This document shows positions 16,362-26,914 of a stretch of DNA of 64,000 nt, one piece after another. The DNA is taken from contig NZ_WHOA01000125.1 in the NCBI RefSeq assembly GCF_013141715.1, positions 62,001 through 126,000 on the forward strand. The letters are read 5' to 3'. How positions within the stretch are numbered: position 1 is the stretch's first letter; each line of letters starts with the position of its first letter. The notes under the pieces are model-generated. The model was given only the letters and a program-made list of their open reading frames with translations, was not told the DNA's origin and made no database searches. The DNA is from Paenibacillus phytorum (lineage in GTDB: Bacteria > Bacillota > Bacilli > Paenibacillales > NBRC-103111). Made by a program: the position numbers and the translations under genes.

Positions 16362-17702
16362 CTACAGAAATAACTTGAAATAAATTGTAGCTGCTATGAA
16401 TAAAAGCAGGGAAATCGGAGCGGCCACGATCATATATCCACGCTGAGTTAGCCCTCCCCCCTCCTGATCAGAAAGAGCGGCCGCATACATGCTATTCATG
16501 GAACTTAGAAGAGTTACCCCGCTGCCAATGGCAGTTCCAACGATTAACGACCACCATAATGAAGAAACGGATGAGATACCGGCTGCACTTGGCAGCATAC
16601 TCCCCATATGCTCTACGACTGGAATCATGGCAGCAGTGTAAGGAATGTAGTCCATCATGGCAGAGCCAAAGCCAGTAAGCCATAAAAGAAGAATGGATAA
16701 GAAAGGGATGTTTCCTTGACTGATTTCTAAACCTCTCACTGCAATAAATCCGGTAATCCCGGCATACGTTAAGCCACCGATCATGATGAATAATCCAAAG
16801 AAAAATAGTAATTGTGTTTCTCTCAAGCCTTGCCATATGGAAAGATAGTCTCTTCGTTTAAAAAGTTGGATTAGTTCTTTGTAGTTTAATGCCAATAAGG
16901 TCACTGCCCCACATGCAGCAATATACGAGGCATTCCACCCTAGAACGCCTTGAAGCAACAATGCCAACGATGTAAGTCCGGTGATTAAACAGCTCCCTGC
17001 AAGAAATCCTCGATCTGAAGCTAAATAGGATGCGGGTTGTAAAGTAAGTAGCTCTCTTTTATACGATTCTGCTACAATCATTTTCTTCCCGTAAATTAAC
17101 CATATCACGAGATATACGATGGCTAGCAAGATGATTACAAGAGGCCCAAGCTTTATTAGTATCTCCCCAGTTGATATGTTCTCTGCTGCTCCAATCATTC
17201 GGTTAGGCAAATTCCCCATGAGCGTTGCAGCTCCGCCAATATTCACGGATAAGAGAATGCTAATCAGAAAAGGAACTGCAGATAATTTCATCATTTTCGT
17301 CGTCTTCAGCAAGATGGGTACTAGTACAACTATAGCTAGCAAACCGCCCAAAAGCGCTGATATTATCGCTGAAAGGACAGACAAACTAAGTAGAACCGAA
17401 ATAGGCTTTAATCGAAACTTTCGTAGGATATGACTTGCCGTATAATCGATAATTCCTGCTTTCTGGAAAATGCCAGAAATAACAAATAAGCTTGTGATAA
17501 GTAAAAGAACATGCCAGTTCGCGTAACTTGTAACTGCCTTGCCAAGAGGAACAATCCCCAACATTATCATCAGAAGGGCTCCACCTAATGCTGTATACAT
17601 CCGATCCCATTTCTCAATCAAGATACACACATAAGCCGCGGCAAAAATGATCAAGGCAACGATAGCTTGCCATAAAGCTGGACCTTGAGAAAATTCCGTC
17701 AT
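16362..17702 (-). CDS. ArsB/NhaD-type ion transporter
   Basis: A 446-residue membrane protein of the ArsB/NhaD/CitMHS (ion transporter) superfamily, with about 11-12 TMs. The family signature in the first half reads SVNIGGAATLMGNLPNRMIG, where relatives have NIGGTATLIGDPPNIMI; the Asp is Asn here. The second-half counterpart is GFGSAMMDYIPYTAAMIPVVEHMG. The substrate could be Na+/H+, arsenite or an organic anion; there is no ars gene nearby, so I would not call it an arsenite pump. It starts with GGGGA before the ATG and appears monocistronic. Confidence 0.8.
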   Translation of the reverse strand: MTEFSQGPALWQAIVALIIFAAAYVCILIEKWDRMYTALGGALLMIMLGIVPLGKAVTSYANWHVLLLITSLFVISGIFQKAGIIDYTASHILRKFRLKPISVLLSLSVLSAIISALLGGLLAIVVLVPILLKTTKMMKLSAVPFLISILLSVNIGGAATLMGNLPNRMIGAAENISTGEILIKLGPLVIILLAIVYLVIWLIYGKKMIVAESYKRELLTLQPASYLASDRGFLAGSCLITGLTSLALLLQGVLGWNASYIAACGAVTLLALNYKELIQLFKRRDYLSIWQGLRETQLLFFFGLFIMIGGLTYAGITGFIAVRGLEISQGNIPFLSILLLWLTGFGSAMMDYIPYTAAMIPVVEHMGSMLPSAAGISSVSSLWWSLIVGTAIGSGVTLLSSMNSMYAAALSDQEGGGLTQRGYMIVAAPISLLLFIAATIYFKLFL

Positions 17703-17802
17703 AATTATCCCCTTCCCTTTGAACAGTCTGTACTAATTCTATGTGCTTGGCCATACAATGATGTTAATGAAACGAACGAATATACGAAAGGATTGGTGGC
17801 CT

Positions 17803-18192
17803 GTGAACCCTATGAAAACGGTCAGTCAGGTTCGAATAACGTCTCCTTTATTTTCCGGACTTGTTTATTCATTATGTATGATGACAATTGGAACAATAGT
17901 GACGTCATTATTTCTGCTTTTAACCAGCACACAAGAAAGCTCTCTGCATATGTTAACTACGATTATTCATGCAGTTTCTCTATTTATTGGAGGCTGGGTT
18001 TCAGGCAAAAGAGCTGGAAACCGCGGCTGGTATCACGGGGGTATTGTTGGCTTTGTCTATTTTATCCTTATTTTTTTGGTCGGATTTCTTGCTTTCGATG
18101 CAGGTTTGAATCTTCAATCCCTTCAATTACTTAGCATTCTTTTCGTGTCAGGAGCATTGGGCGGAATACTCGGCGTTAACACACAAAAATAA
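17803..18192 (+). CDS. TIGR04086 (YrzE-like) membrane protein
   Basis: About 129 residues with four hydrophobic segments. The middle GGWVSGKRAGNRGWYHGGIVGFVYF matches the TIGR04086/YrzE family, and the location near yajC-tgt is that of B. subtilis yrzE. The function is unknown. GTG 17803 is chosen over the longer frame because AAAGGA and GGTGG lie upstream at usable spacing; ATG 17812 is also possible. Confidence 0.75.
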   Translation: MNPMKTVSQVRITSPLFSGLVYSLCMMTIGTIVTSLFLLLTSTQESSLHMLTTIIHAVSLFIGGWVSGKRAGNRGWYHGGIVGFVYFILIFLVGFLAFDAGLNLQSLQLLSILFVSGALGGILGVNTQK

Positions 18193-18230
18193 GACGTTTC
18201 CGTGAAGATATCACTTTCCCCCTTAGATTG

Positions 18231-18239
18231 TGGTATAAT
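18231..18239 (+). promoter_or_regulatory. Extended -10 of the PAP2 gene
   Basis: TGGTATAAT, a consensus -10 with TGn extension. The -35 position (TCACTT) is weak. Confidence 0.55.
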
Positions 18240-18287
18240 ATCATAGTTATTGCCGCAAATAATTTCCAATATTAGGGGGAAAACACC

Positions 18288-19124
18288 ATGAGCCCTTTTC
18301 ATTCTATGACACATGCAACGGTCTATATAGTAATTACTGTTTTAATTTTTCTGATCGCTGCGACCCGTAAAAGTCCATTTAATATTGCTGGAAGTTTTGT
18401 TCAAGAAATATTTACTTCTCGTAAGTATCTCCTTCACTTTGTGGCACTGATTACGATCCTATTTTTTAATAAAGTCGAGATGTGGGTTGAAAAAGGGATC
18501 GATATCAAAACCGATTTCACCAAGTCGATCTATGGCATTGAAGGCAACTTTGTTTCAGCCATTCAGCACTTTTTCCATAATGATACATTGACTTTAGTTA
18601 GCAGTTATTTTTATGTGGTCGTTTTTCCTGCTGTAATGATAACATCGATTGCACTTTATACGTACCAGAAAAATTATAGACTCTTTTACGCCATTTGCTA
18701 CGCACTCATGTTTAACTATATGATCGCCATTCCATTCTATCTGTTTTTCCCAGTTAACGAAGTTTGGTCGTTTCATCCTAATGTTAAGCTTTTGATACTA
18801 GATGTGTTCCCAACCTTTGAGCAAGATTATCGGCCACTTTCTGGACTTGATAATTGTTTTCCAAGCTTACATACATCGATCTCGGTTTCGATGGCTGTAA
18901 TTGCAGTGAAAAGCCGCAGTACGTTTTGGAAAATATTCGTGCCCTGCTCTTCGGCCTTCATCATCTTCACGATCTTTTATCTAGGTATCCACTGGTTATC
19001 AGACATGTGTGCAGGTGTTGTGCTTGGTGTAGTAGCAGCCAGAGTGGGATTACGCATTTCCGATGGCCGTCTCGTTCTTGGCGAGCAAGCTCTGCTGAAA
19101 CGGTTAAAGAATAATGAACTATAA
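18288..19124 (+). CDS. PAP2-superfamily membrane phosphatase
   Basis: A 278-residue protein with about six TMs. The PAP2_3-type catalytic motifs are CFPSLHTS (190-197, the PSxH motif) and GIHWLSD (233-239, with His235 and Asp239 for the second motif). Such enzymes act on lipid phosphates or phospholipid head groups at the outer membrane face. The exact substrate is not readable here. A TATAAT with TG extension (18231-18239) and GGGGGA before the ATG give its own transcript, and a bidirectional terminator follows. Confidence 0.85.
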   Translation: MSPFHSMTHATVYIVITVLIFLIAATRKSPFNIAGSFVQEIFTSRKYLLHFVALITILFFNKVEMWVEKGIDIKTDFTKSIYGIEGNFVSAIQHFFHNDTLTLVSSYFYVVVFPAVMITSIALYTYQKNYRLFYAICYALMFNYMIAIPFYLFFPVNEVWSFHPNVKLLILDVFPTFEQDYRPLSGLDNCFPSLHTSISVSMAVIAVKSRSTFWKIFVPCSSAFIIFTIFYLGIHWLSDMCAGVVLGVVAARVGLRISDGRLVLGEQALLKRLKNNEL

Positions 19125-19129
19125 TAATA

Positions 19130-19163
19130 AAAAGCGAGAACCTGATTGAAGGATCTCGCTTTT
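19130..19163. terminator. Bidirectional terminator between PAP2 gene and yajC
   Basis: AAAAGCGAGA...TCTCGCTTTT stem with T-runs on both strands, between convergent genes. Confidence 0.9.
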
Positions 19164-19168
19164 TTATT

Positions 19169-19477
19169 TTATTCTTTTGCTGTAGTTTTAGAAACAGCAT
19201 TGATAGCAGAACGATCAAATGTCATTTTCGTCGCATCGTTGACACGAAGTACACAAATGTCATCTGTGATTTCCATAATCGTTCCGTGAAGCCCACCAAT
19301 CGTAACGACCTTATCCCCTTTTTTCAATCCTCCAAGCATTTGATTACGGGTTTTCTGTCTTTTCTGTTGTGGACGAATAAGTAAGAAGTAAAGAACGACA
19401 AACATGAGCACTAAAGGTCCGTATGTATACAAATACCCAACTGCACCTGTATTCGCAGTGTCTGCTGATAGTAACAT
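19169..19477 (-). CDS. yajC: Preprotein translocase subunit YajC
   Basis: A 102-residue protein with one TM (about 18-37) followed by the family signature LIRPQQKRQK and a small cytosolic domain (LKKGDKVVTIGGLHGTI). YajC associates with SecDF. It follows tgt with a 15-base gap in the SpoIID-like-queA-tgt-yajC unit and ends at a bidirectional terminator. Confidence 0.95.
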   Translation of the reverse strand: MLLSADTANTGAVGYLYTYGPLVLMFVVLYFLLIRPQQKRQKTRNQMLGGLKKGDKVVTIGGLHGTIMEITDDICVLRVNDATKMTFDRSAINAVSKTTAKE

Positions 19478-19492
19478 AGGTATCCTCCTTTC

Positions 19493-20644
<1,152 letters not shown>

Positions 20645-20675
20645 CTATTCTAAGCGTCTTTCTGACTACTGAATC

Positions 20676-21761
20676 TTAGTAAATTAACATAGCATCTCCA
20701 AAACTAAAAAAGCGATATTGCTCTCGAACAGCTTCTTCATAAGCTTGCAACACATTCGTTCGCCCAGCCATTGCGCTAATGAGCATAAGCAGGGTTGACT
20801 TAGGTAAGTGGAAATTGGTTAACAAAGCATCCACCACACCGAACGTATACCCCGGATAAATAAAAATTGAAGTCCAGCCCTGTGAAGGTTGAATTACTAA
20901 TTGTTCGTTAGTCTCATTACCTGCGTACTTACGACTTAAGCCAGCTGCCGTTTCTAACGTGCGCGCAGATGTAGTCCCTACGGCAATCACACGCTTACCA
21001 TTCATTTTGGTTTCGTTAATTAGTGCTGCCGTTTCAGCTGACAGCATGTAATATTCCTCGTGCATTTGGTGTTCTTCAATGGTGTCCACAGATACAGGAC
21101 GGAAAGTCCCGAGCCCAACATGCAAGGTGACAAATGCAAGACGAACACCCTTAGCTTGAAGTTTATCCAAGTAGGCTTCGGTAAAGTGCAGCCCTGCCGT
21201 TGGTGCGGCAGCTGAGCCTTCATGCTTTGCGTATACCGTTTGATAGCGTTCCCGCTCGGACAGCTGCTCCTTAATATAAGGAGGAAGCGGCATTTCGCCC
21301 AATCGATCTAGAATCTCATTGAAAATGCCTGCATAACTAAATTGGAGCACTCGACCACCCATATCTCCAACTTCCACAACTTCCGCCGTTAACAAGGGTT
21401 GTTCGCCATTAGTTGAGTTGACGTTCACGCCGAAAACCGCCACAGCCCCTAATTGCATGCGTTTTCCAGGCTTTACCAAGGCTTCCCAGCGATCCTCGCC
21501 AAGGGGCTTCAGGAGCAAAATCTCCACTTTGGCGCCGGTGTCTTTCTTCGCACCAAAAAGCCGTGCTGGAATGACTCGTGTGTCATTCATCACGAGCAAA
21601 TCCCCGGCTTCTACATAATCAATAAGTTGTTCAAAAGTCCGATGACTTATCTCACCTGATTGTTTGTTCAGTGTAAGAAGTCTAGACGCCGTACGATCAA
21701 GCAGCGGCGTCTGGGCAATCAATGATTCAGGTAGTTCAAAATCGAAAACTTGTACATCCAT
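20676..21761 (-). CDS. queA: tRNA preQ1(34) S-adenosylmethionine ribosyltransferase-isomerase
   Basis: A 361-residue enzyme making epoxyqueuosine on tRNA from preQ1 and SAM ribose. The N-terminal [15 protein letters not shown], the [11 protein letters not shown] block (about 58-68), and [10 protein letters not shown] and PTAGLHFT motifs are all present. It begins 9 bases after the SpoIID-like gene and precedes tgt by 34 bases. No preQ1 synthesis gene is in the window. Confidence 0.96.
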   Translation of the reverse strand: MDVQVFDFELPESLIAQTPLLDRTASRLLTLNKQSGEISHRTFEQLIDYVEAGDLLVMNDTRVIPARLFGAKKDTGAKVEILLLKPLGEDRWEALVKPGKRMQLGAVAVFGVNVNSTNGEQPLLTAEVVEVGDMGGRVLQFSYAGIFNEILDRLGEMPLPPYIKEQLSERERYQTVYAKHEGSAAAPTAGLHFTEAYLDKLQAKGVRLAFVTLHVGLGTFRPVSVDTIEEHQMHEEYYMLSAETAALINETKMNGKRVIAVGTTSARTLETAAGLSRKYAGNETNEQLVIQPSQGWTSIFIYPGYTFGVVDALLTNFHLPKSTLLMLISAMAGRTNVLQAYEEAVREQYRFFSFGDAMLIY

Positions 21762-21770
21762 GTTGTGTAT

Positions 21771-23969
21771 TCATTCCTTAGTTATGTTGACTCCAGCATA
21801 ATAAGACTGAAGTATTTTCTTATAATCGTAGCCTAATTCGGCATAACCTCTTGCACCCCATTGAGACATGCCAAGTCCGTGTCCAAAGCCTGTTCCACGG
21901 AAAATGAACTGATTGCCTTGACCTGACGTTTGTGGATTAGGAGGGATCACAGGGGTTACTGACGGAGACGTCGGTTTCGACTGTCCCGTTGTGCCTAAAG
22001 CCGTTAAATCGGTTATCTTCAAAGCTGTAGGCTGTGATTGACCACCAGACAGCACATAGACCGAATCAGATCCAGCACTACTTGTCTCGCTACTTCCTGC
22101 ACCTGCAATCGCTAAGCCAATAGGATCTGGGGTATTACCAGTATAACTTCCTGCTTGTACAATTTCAAACCGGGTGCTGGGTAATCCCCCAAGTGCCGCA
22201 CGTAAGGCATCGGGATAAGGCACCTTCACCACAACTCCGTTCGCTTTAAGCTCGGTCACCCTCCCTGAAGGTCCTCGCTTCGATATTTCAAGTGATTGCA
22301 GATCTCCGCTTACAACTACATTGGCTGCCGCTAATTTACTTTTAATTTCATTACCTGTATAAGGACCTCTAATCCAAGAATAGGCATTCGATTCTTTTTC
22401 TTGGCCCAACACTAACACTTTCTCTTTATTGGAAAGCTGAGCGATCGAAGGATTACCTGCATTATCTACATAAGGTGCCGTACGGACATTTACACCTTGT
22501 TCCGTGGCCTCGTAGTAGGATGCGCCCTCTTTGCCCTTCTGACCACTGTCTTTGAGGTACATGCTGTGTACGTAGCCGGTTCGACCATCGGTTAACTGAA
22601 TGCGATACCAGATGGCCTTCCCTTTTTCAGCACCATCATCCGGACTTGGTACACTACGCAAATAAGCTAATGGATTCCCCCATACTTCAGAGGGATCCGC
22701 AGTCATCCCGCCTGAATTCGAAGAAAACACAGGTGAAATCAGTCCATTTTTATCTGATAATACTTCGTCTTTCGTTGCATCAACAGCTTGTATTCCCGCA
22801 GCAAATTCCTTTTGTATCCCATAGTAAACCTGATCTAACGTTGTATCCGTAACTTGTGCTATCTCGTACTTATTTCCCTGTTTGATTGCAAAAGTACGGG
22901 CAGCTACAGCTTGTGCTTTCAACGCCTCTGTTGGCCAACCGGAGTTAAGCTCTGAGCCTACGACAGCATATAAATATTGCTCCATCTGCACTTCATTCAC
23001 TAAAGCTAACTTACCATGATAGGTACTTATCTCCATGTCTCCGCGGTAACTGAGGTTAGCCCGCTCCTTGATTGCAATTCCCTGACTTTTCGGATGGATT
23101 ACTGTCTTTTGATCACCTGCTGCCGCGGCATAATGAGACACCGAAGCGGAGCCATTCGAGGAAGCCGTTACATCCGATCTGCGTATTAAATAGGATGATT
23201 TCGTATTCACGGGTTGTAAAAGCAAGTTGGGAGCTGCGCGTAACGCAGTCTGTTTTACTGCTTCTAACTGTCCTGTAGTAGCTTCATTACCTACCCATAC
23301 GCTATAGGTTAGTTTACCTGCCGCATCTTCTTGCAGCGCAATATCTGCATCGAGTCCCGCTTGGTTAAATACAAGCAACTGCTGCAAAGCAGCTGCCTCA
23401 TCAGCATACGTACCCGCACTCCAATGCAGTGGACCTTTAAATACAGGAGGAGCCGATTTCGTTAATGCTGAAACTGTTGTATCTTTAAGCGCTTGCGCCG
23501 CAGCGTCCTCGGCTTCTTCCTTAGAGGCGAAGCTGCCGTAATAAACTTGATACACGGTTCTACCTTGTTTCACTCTACTTAACACATAGCTATCTTCGGG
23601 CATCGCCGTTAATTTAGCATTTAAGGCTTTGGCTGCTATGTAGTCTATCGTTTCGAGCATAATTACACTGTACTGATCAATCGACATTCGAATCGAAGCA
23701 TCCGGTATCGATGCCCACGGTTTAGCAGCAGTACCGGCTGAATTACGTACAGCAATATCCAGACCGCCAGATGCCGTAAGGGTAACTACAGGTTCTACTT
23801 TCTTATATTTGGTTGAATCTATCAAAAGTGCAACACGAATCTGATCCAAGTGTTTGATCCCCTCTGCATTTGCATGGGGCACCAGCGCAGAGAATGTTCC
23901 AAAGGTCAAAGCAGCCGTCGTTATTAAAGCTATTCTCTTAGGGGTAAGCAGCTTATTTCTCCAATTCAT
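21771..23969 (-). CDS. SpoIID/LytB domain protein with SPOR and inserted SH3-like region
   Basis: A 732-residue exported protein (signal peptide about 1-36, ending HANA). A SPOR-like segment (about 140-245, VYQVYYGSFASKEEAEDAA) precedes a SpoIID lytic-transglycosylase fold. SpoIID parts: QYLYAVVGSELNSGWP with the likely catalytic Glu (about 340), SPVFSSNSGG (about 412-421) and C-terminal GFGHGLGMSQWGARG. An SH3-like block (about 455-540, with GVNVRTAPYV and TGYVHSMYLK) interrupts the SpoIID fold. SpoIID enzymes cleave denuded glycan strands. ATG 23969 follows AAAGGA; an in-frame TTG 9 bases earlier is less likely. Confidence 0.85.
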   Translation of the reverse strand: MNWRNKLLTPKRIALITTAALTFGTFSALVPHANAEGIKHLDQIRVALLIDSTKYKKVEPVVTLTASGGLDIAVRNSAGTAAKPWASIPDASIRMSIDQYSVIMLETIDYIAAKALNAKLTAMPEDSYVLSRVKQGRTVYQVYYGSFASKEEAEDAAAQALKDTTVSALTKSAPPVFKGPLHWSAGTYADEAAALQQLLVFNQAGLDADIALQEDAAGKLTYSVWVGNEATTGQLEAVKQTALRAAPNLLLQPVNTKSSYLIRRSDVTASSNGSASVSHYAAAAGDQKTVIHPKSQGIAIKERANLSYRGDMEISTYHGKLALVNEVQMEQYLYAVVGSELNSGWPTEALKAQAVAARTFAIKQGNKYEIAQVTDTTLDQVYYGIQKEFAAGIQAVDATKDEVLSDKNGLISPVFSSNSGGMTADPSEVWGNPLAYLRSVPSPDDGAEKGKAIWYRIQLTDGRTGYVHSMYLKDSGQKGKEGASYYEATEQGVNVRTAPYVDNAGNPSIAQLSNKEKVLVLGQEKESNAYSWIRGPYTGNEIKSKLAAANVVVSGDLQSLEISKRGPSGRVTELKANGVVVKVPYPDALRAALGGLPSTRFEIVQAGSYTGNTPDPIGLAIAGAGSSETSSAGSDSVYVLSGGQSQPTALKITDLTALGTTGQSKPTSPSVTPVIPPNPQTSGQGNQFIFRGTGFGHGLGMSQWGARGYAELGYDYKKILQSYYAGVNITKE

Positions 23970-24134
23970 TCGACACAATTTCCTTTCTTTTGCAGCATTC
24001 TACTAAATTAGACTCTAGAAATTGGAAGAAGTTTTGGTTGATAGAATTTTACATAGGCAAAAAACATCGTAGATTCATTGCTGCTTCATTTGTAACATTC
24101 CAAAATTCCTTCTGCTAAGCCTTAAAGAACCTCG

Positions 24135-24321
24135 ATTGTTGCGGAAAGTGCAACAATTCGTTCGGATTTCCCCTCATATTCCTCCTTATGTTGCAAAAGA
24201 TACAACAATTTCTCCTGTAGAAGACTAAATGAGCAGGTGTGGCCTTAAATTGTTGTACTTTGTACAACAATCGCTTAGTAAAACCATTTAAAGCCCTAAA
24301 TTGTTGCAGAAAGTACAACAT
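24135..24321. repeat. Family C palindrome array (four copies)
   Basis: Copies of TTGTTG-N8-11-CAACAA type lie at 24135-24157, 24188-24209, 24249-24271 and 24300-24321, 51-61 bp apart. The centres vary (GGAAAG, AAAAGA, TACTTTGTA, AGAAAG) while the arms are kept. The open frame across this stretch is only translated repeat. No gene lies between 23979 and 24576. Confidence 0.8.
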
Positions 24322-24386
24322 CGCTATAAATTGTGCTCGAGCTTCTGAGATTCCCTCACTTACACCTCCAATTTGGAGAAAGTGCA

Positions 24387-24497
24387 AAAAGCTTTCTAAT
24401 ACAAGCTAAACTCGAATGGAAACAAAAGCTTTCTTGTACCGCTAAGCTCGATTAAAACTAAGAAACTTCTTGCTCAGCAAGCTCGACCGAAAAAAAA
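24387..24497. repeat. Degenerate 37-bp tandem repeat, three units
   Basis: Units start AAAAGCTTTCT at 24387 and 24424 and AGAAACTTCT at 24461, each continuing with a CTCGA block about 20 bases on. The period is 37 bp. A looser relative may lie near 35840-35885. Confidence 0.6.
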
Positions 24498-24535
24498 ACA
24501 CTATCTAGCGCTGTACAACTCTACAGAAACAAAAA

Positions 24536-24574
24536 AATCTTTTGCCCGCCTTTCAGCAGCGGCAAAAGATCTTA
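24536..24574 (-). terminator. Terminator of the ruv genes
   Basis: AGATCTTTTGCC...GGCAAAAGAT-type stem followed by TTTTTTTG on the minus strand, directly after the ruvB stop. Confidence 0.88.
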
Positions 24575-24576
24575 AA

Positions 24577-25584
24577 TTACCGTTGTTCCGGCACCGGTAA
24601 CCCTAAATGATGATAGGCCTGAGGCGTTACCATCCGGCCTCTAGGGGTACGCTGCAAGAAACCAATTTGCAGCAAATAAGGCTCGTAGACGTCTTCGATC
24701 GTCTGACTCTCTTCGCCGATAGTGGCGGCAATCGTTTCGAGCCCAACTGGGCCGCCCTGGAAGTTTTGAATGATGGCGCGCAGCATCTTATGATCAATCT
24801 CATCAAGCCCAAGGTCATCGACCTGTATGAGCTTGAGTGCCTCTTTGGCGATGTCCAGCGTGATAATGCCATCGCCCTTCACTTGCGCGAAGTCGCGCAC
24901 CCGCTTCAGCAAGCGGTTCGCGATTCGCGGCGTTCCACGCGAGCGCATGCCGATCTCGCGTGCAGCTTCACCGACGATGCCGACCTGTAGGATGTCGGCC
25001 GTTCGGCTGACGATGTAGGTGAGCTCCTCCACCGTATAAAACTCCAGCCGACTGACGACCCCAAAACGGTCACGCAGTGGCGCAGAAAGCAATCCGACGC
25101 GTGTCGTCGCGCCGATCAAGGTAAACGCCGGCAAGTCTAGACGCACCGAGCGTGCACTCGGCCCCTTGCCGATGATAATATCAAGGGCAAAGTCCTCCAT
25201 CGCCGGATACAGCACCTCTTCCACCGTACGGTGGAGGCGATGAATTTCGTCGATGAAAAGCACATCGCCCTCCTGCAAATTCGTCAGGATGGCAGCTAAA
25301 TCCCCCGGCCGCTCGATCGCAGGGCCGGAGGTCGTTCTTATATTCACGCCAAGCTCGTTGGCGATGATGTTGGACAGAGTTGTTTTGCCAAGGCCAGGTG
25401 GCCCATACAGCAGCACATGATCAAGCGCTTCCTTACGCATCTTGGCAGCTTCAATATAGATCTTGAGGTTCTCCTTCGCCTGCTTCTGGCCGATATATTC
25501 GGCCAAATAACGAGGACGTAGGCTGTACTCAATCGTGTTGTCCTCCATCATTAAATTAGCCGATATAATCCGGTCATTGTCCAT
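24577..25584 (-). CDS. ruvB: Holliday junction branch migration helicase RuvB
   Basis: A 335-residue AAA+ motor that drives branch migration with RuvA. Walker [11 protein letters not shown] (about 60-69), Walker B FIDEIHR (about 110-116), sensor GATTRVG and the arginine-bearing RGTPRIANR are intact, as is the C-terminal winged helix with QRTPRGR. Base composition of this gene is visibly more GC-rich than its flanks. The leader holds family A repeat A3 abutting the AGGAGG site, so ruvB may have translation control separate from ruvA. Confidence 0.97.
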   Translation of the reverse strand: MDNDRIISANLMMEDNTIEYSLRPRYLAEYIGQKQAKENLKIYIEAAKMRKEALDHVLLYGPPGLGKTTLSNIIANELGVNIRTTSGPAIERPGDLAAILTNLQEGDVLFIDEIHRLHRTVEEVLYPAMEDFALDIIIGKGPSARSVRLDLPAFTLIGATTRVGLLSAPLRDRFGVVSRLEFYTVEELTYIVSRTADILQVGIVGEAAREIGMRSRGTPRIANRLLKRVRDFAQVKGDGIITLDIAKEALKLIQVDDLGLDEIDHKMLRAIIQNFQGGPVGLETIAATIGEESQTIEDVYEPYLLQIGFLQRTPRGRMVTPQAYHHLGLPVPEQR

Positions 25585-25594
25585 GTTGATCCTC

Positions 25595-25633
25595 CTAAGA
25601 GTTTTGCATTAGCAAAACTAACTTCGTAAGCAT
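25595..25633 (-). repeat. Family A hairpin repeat, copy A3 (ruvB leader)
   Basis: In ruvB sense: ATGCTTACGAAG, GTTTTGC...GCAAAAC hairpin, CTCTTAGGAGG and the ruvB start. It occupies half of the 77-base ruvA-ruvB gap. Confidence 0.78.
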
Positions 25634-25661
25634 TGGCTAAATCATGCCCAATCCTCATCCA

Positions 25662-26291
25662 CTACATCGTATACAAAGCTTGCAGCGCAAGCTTCATCAA
25701 TACATCAACAGAATCAGACGGATTCGCTTTTGGCTTCACTTGCAACCAAGCACGATCAGCTTCAGCTTCCGTGTAGCCAAGCGTCATCAACGCTTCCTTC
25801 GCTTCGCTCCAGGCATGACCGCCATCGCTCAGCTGCGCCGATCCAACCACGCTTAAAGCTACCGCAGCTTCCGGACTTGAGAAGCTCACCGAACCCAATT
25901 TGTCCTTCAGATCCAAGATAATCCGCTGTGCTGTTTTCTTACCGATGCCTGGGAGCTTTGTCAAGAACGCTAGATTCTCCTGGCTAATTGCTAGAATAAC
26001 AGCCTCTGGTCTTCCGCCCGCAGCAAGAATGCCCAGCGCAACCTTTGGCCCAATTCCCGACACATCGAGCAATAAACGAAACAAGGACTGCTCATCCCGT
26101 GACATAAAGCCGAATAGCAAATGAGCATCTTCACGTACATGATAATGAATGAACATCGTGACAGCTTCATCTTCCTTATGCGGCAGCGCATAGGGATTCG
26201 GACAAAACACACGATAACCTACGCCATTTACATCCAGCACCGCATAGTCGCTCTCGCGTGCAGCAACTTTCCCTCTTAAGAAATCTATCAT
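25662..26291 (-). CDS. ruvA: Holliday junction DNA-binding subunit RuvA
   Basis: A 209-residue protein: OB fold (MIDFLRGKVA), helix-hairpin-helix pair with LDVSGIGPKVALGIL and LTKLPGIGKKTAQRIILDLKDKL (about 75-130), a variable acidic linker and a C-terminal domain III (EAKEALMTLGYTEAEADRAW) that contacts RuvB. Its start shares ATGA with the ruvC stop. Confidence 0.97.
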   Translation of the reverse strand: MIDFLRGKVAARESDYAVLDVNGVGYRVFCPNPYALPHKEDEAVTMFIHYHVREDAHLLFGFMSRDEQSLFRLLLDVSGIGPKVALGILAAGGRPEAVILAISQENLAFLTKLPGIGKKTAQRIILDLKDKLGSVSFSSPEAAVALSVVGSAQLSDGGHAWSEAKEALMTLGYTEAEADRAWLQVKPKANPSDSVDVLMKLALQALYTM

Positions 26292-26791
26292 CTTTTCCTG
26301 ACCTCATTTATCCTAGATTGCAAAGCAGAAGAATGGGCATGGCAAATAGCAATAGCAAGCGCATCGGCTACATCATCAGGCTTAGGCACTTGGGACAGTT
26401 TTAGTAATATTTTGACCATTTCCTGTACTTGGTGTTTCTCAGCTTTCCCGTAGCCAACAACGGATTGTTTAACTTGAAGCGGAGTATATTCAGCTATCGA
26501 CAACCCAGCCTGAACACCCGCAAGAATCATGACACCCCGCGCTTGTCCTACTGTAAATGCCGTCGTTACATTCCGATTAAAGAACAATTTCTCTATCGAC
26601 ATCGCGTCCGGTTTATACTTCTCTATTAATTGCGTCGTAGCATCATAGACATCTTTCAGCCTGATCCCAGGATCCGTGTGTGCTTCGGTTTGAATTGAAC
26701 CATACTGCACAGGAATGAGCTTACTTCCAATCTTATCAATAAAGCCAAAACCAACTATCGCGATCCCCGGATCAATACCCAGAATACGCAC
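26288..26791 (-). CDS. ruvC: Crossover junction endodeoxyribonuclease RuvC
   Basis: A 167-residue resolvase. Catalytic acidic residues: Asp in ILGIDPGIAI (about 7), Glu in SIEKLFF (about 67), and Asp pair in PDDVADALAIA (about 138-142). GTG start with GGGAGAG upstream. B. subtilis lacks RuvC (it has RecU), so a ruvC-ruvA-ruvB cluster distinguishes this lineage from Bacillus. Confidence 0.96.
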   Translation of the reverse strand: MRILGIDPGIAIVGFGFIDKIGSKLIPVQYGSIQTEAHTDPGIRLKDVYDATTQLIEKYKPDAMSIEKLFFNRNVTTAFTVGQARGVMILAGVQAGLSIAEYTPLQVKQSVVGYGKAEKHQVQEMVKILLKLSQVPKPDDVADALAIAICHAHSSALQSRINEVRKR

Positions 26792-26852
26792 TGCAATTCT
26801 CTCCCATCTTTAAAAAAGCGAACATATGTAGTCATTTCATTATAGCAGATAA

Positions 26853-26893
26853 CAAAAAAAAGAGATAGACTCAGGAATCTCCCGATCTACCTC
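26853..26893 (-). terminator. Terminator of bofC
   Basis: GAGGTAGA/TCTATCTC stem followed by eight T on the minus strand, 22 bases past bofC. It separates bofC from ruvC. Confidence 0.85.
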
Positions 26894-26914
26894 TTCATCC
26901 TACTATCACCTTAT

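Noticed and set aside
16362..17702. Arsenite efflux pump (arsB)
   Set aside because: The fold fits, but there is no arsR/arsC nearby and the signature Asp is Asn, so only a superfamily call is justified.
24135..24321. CRISPR-like repeat-spacer look of the family C array
   Set aside because: Units are palindromes with variable centres and uneven spacing, and there are no cas genes nearby.
24115..24387. 90-residue minus-strand ORF in the ruvB-SpoIID gap
   Set aside because: It only translates the family C palindromes (recurrent LLYFLQQF-like strings), has no proper SD and crosses four hairpins.
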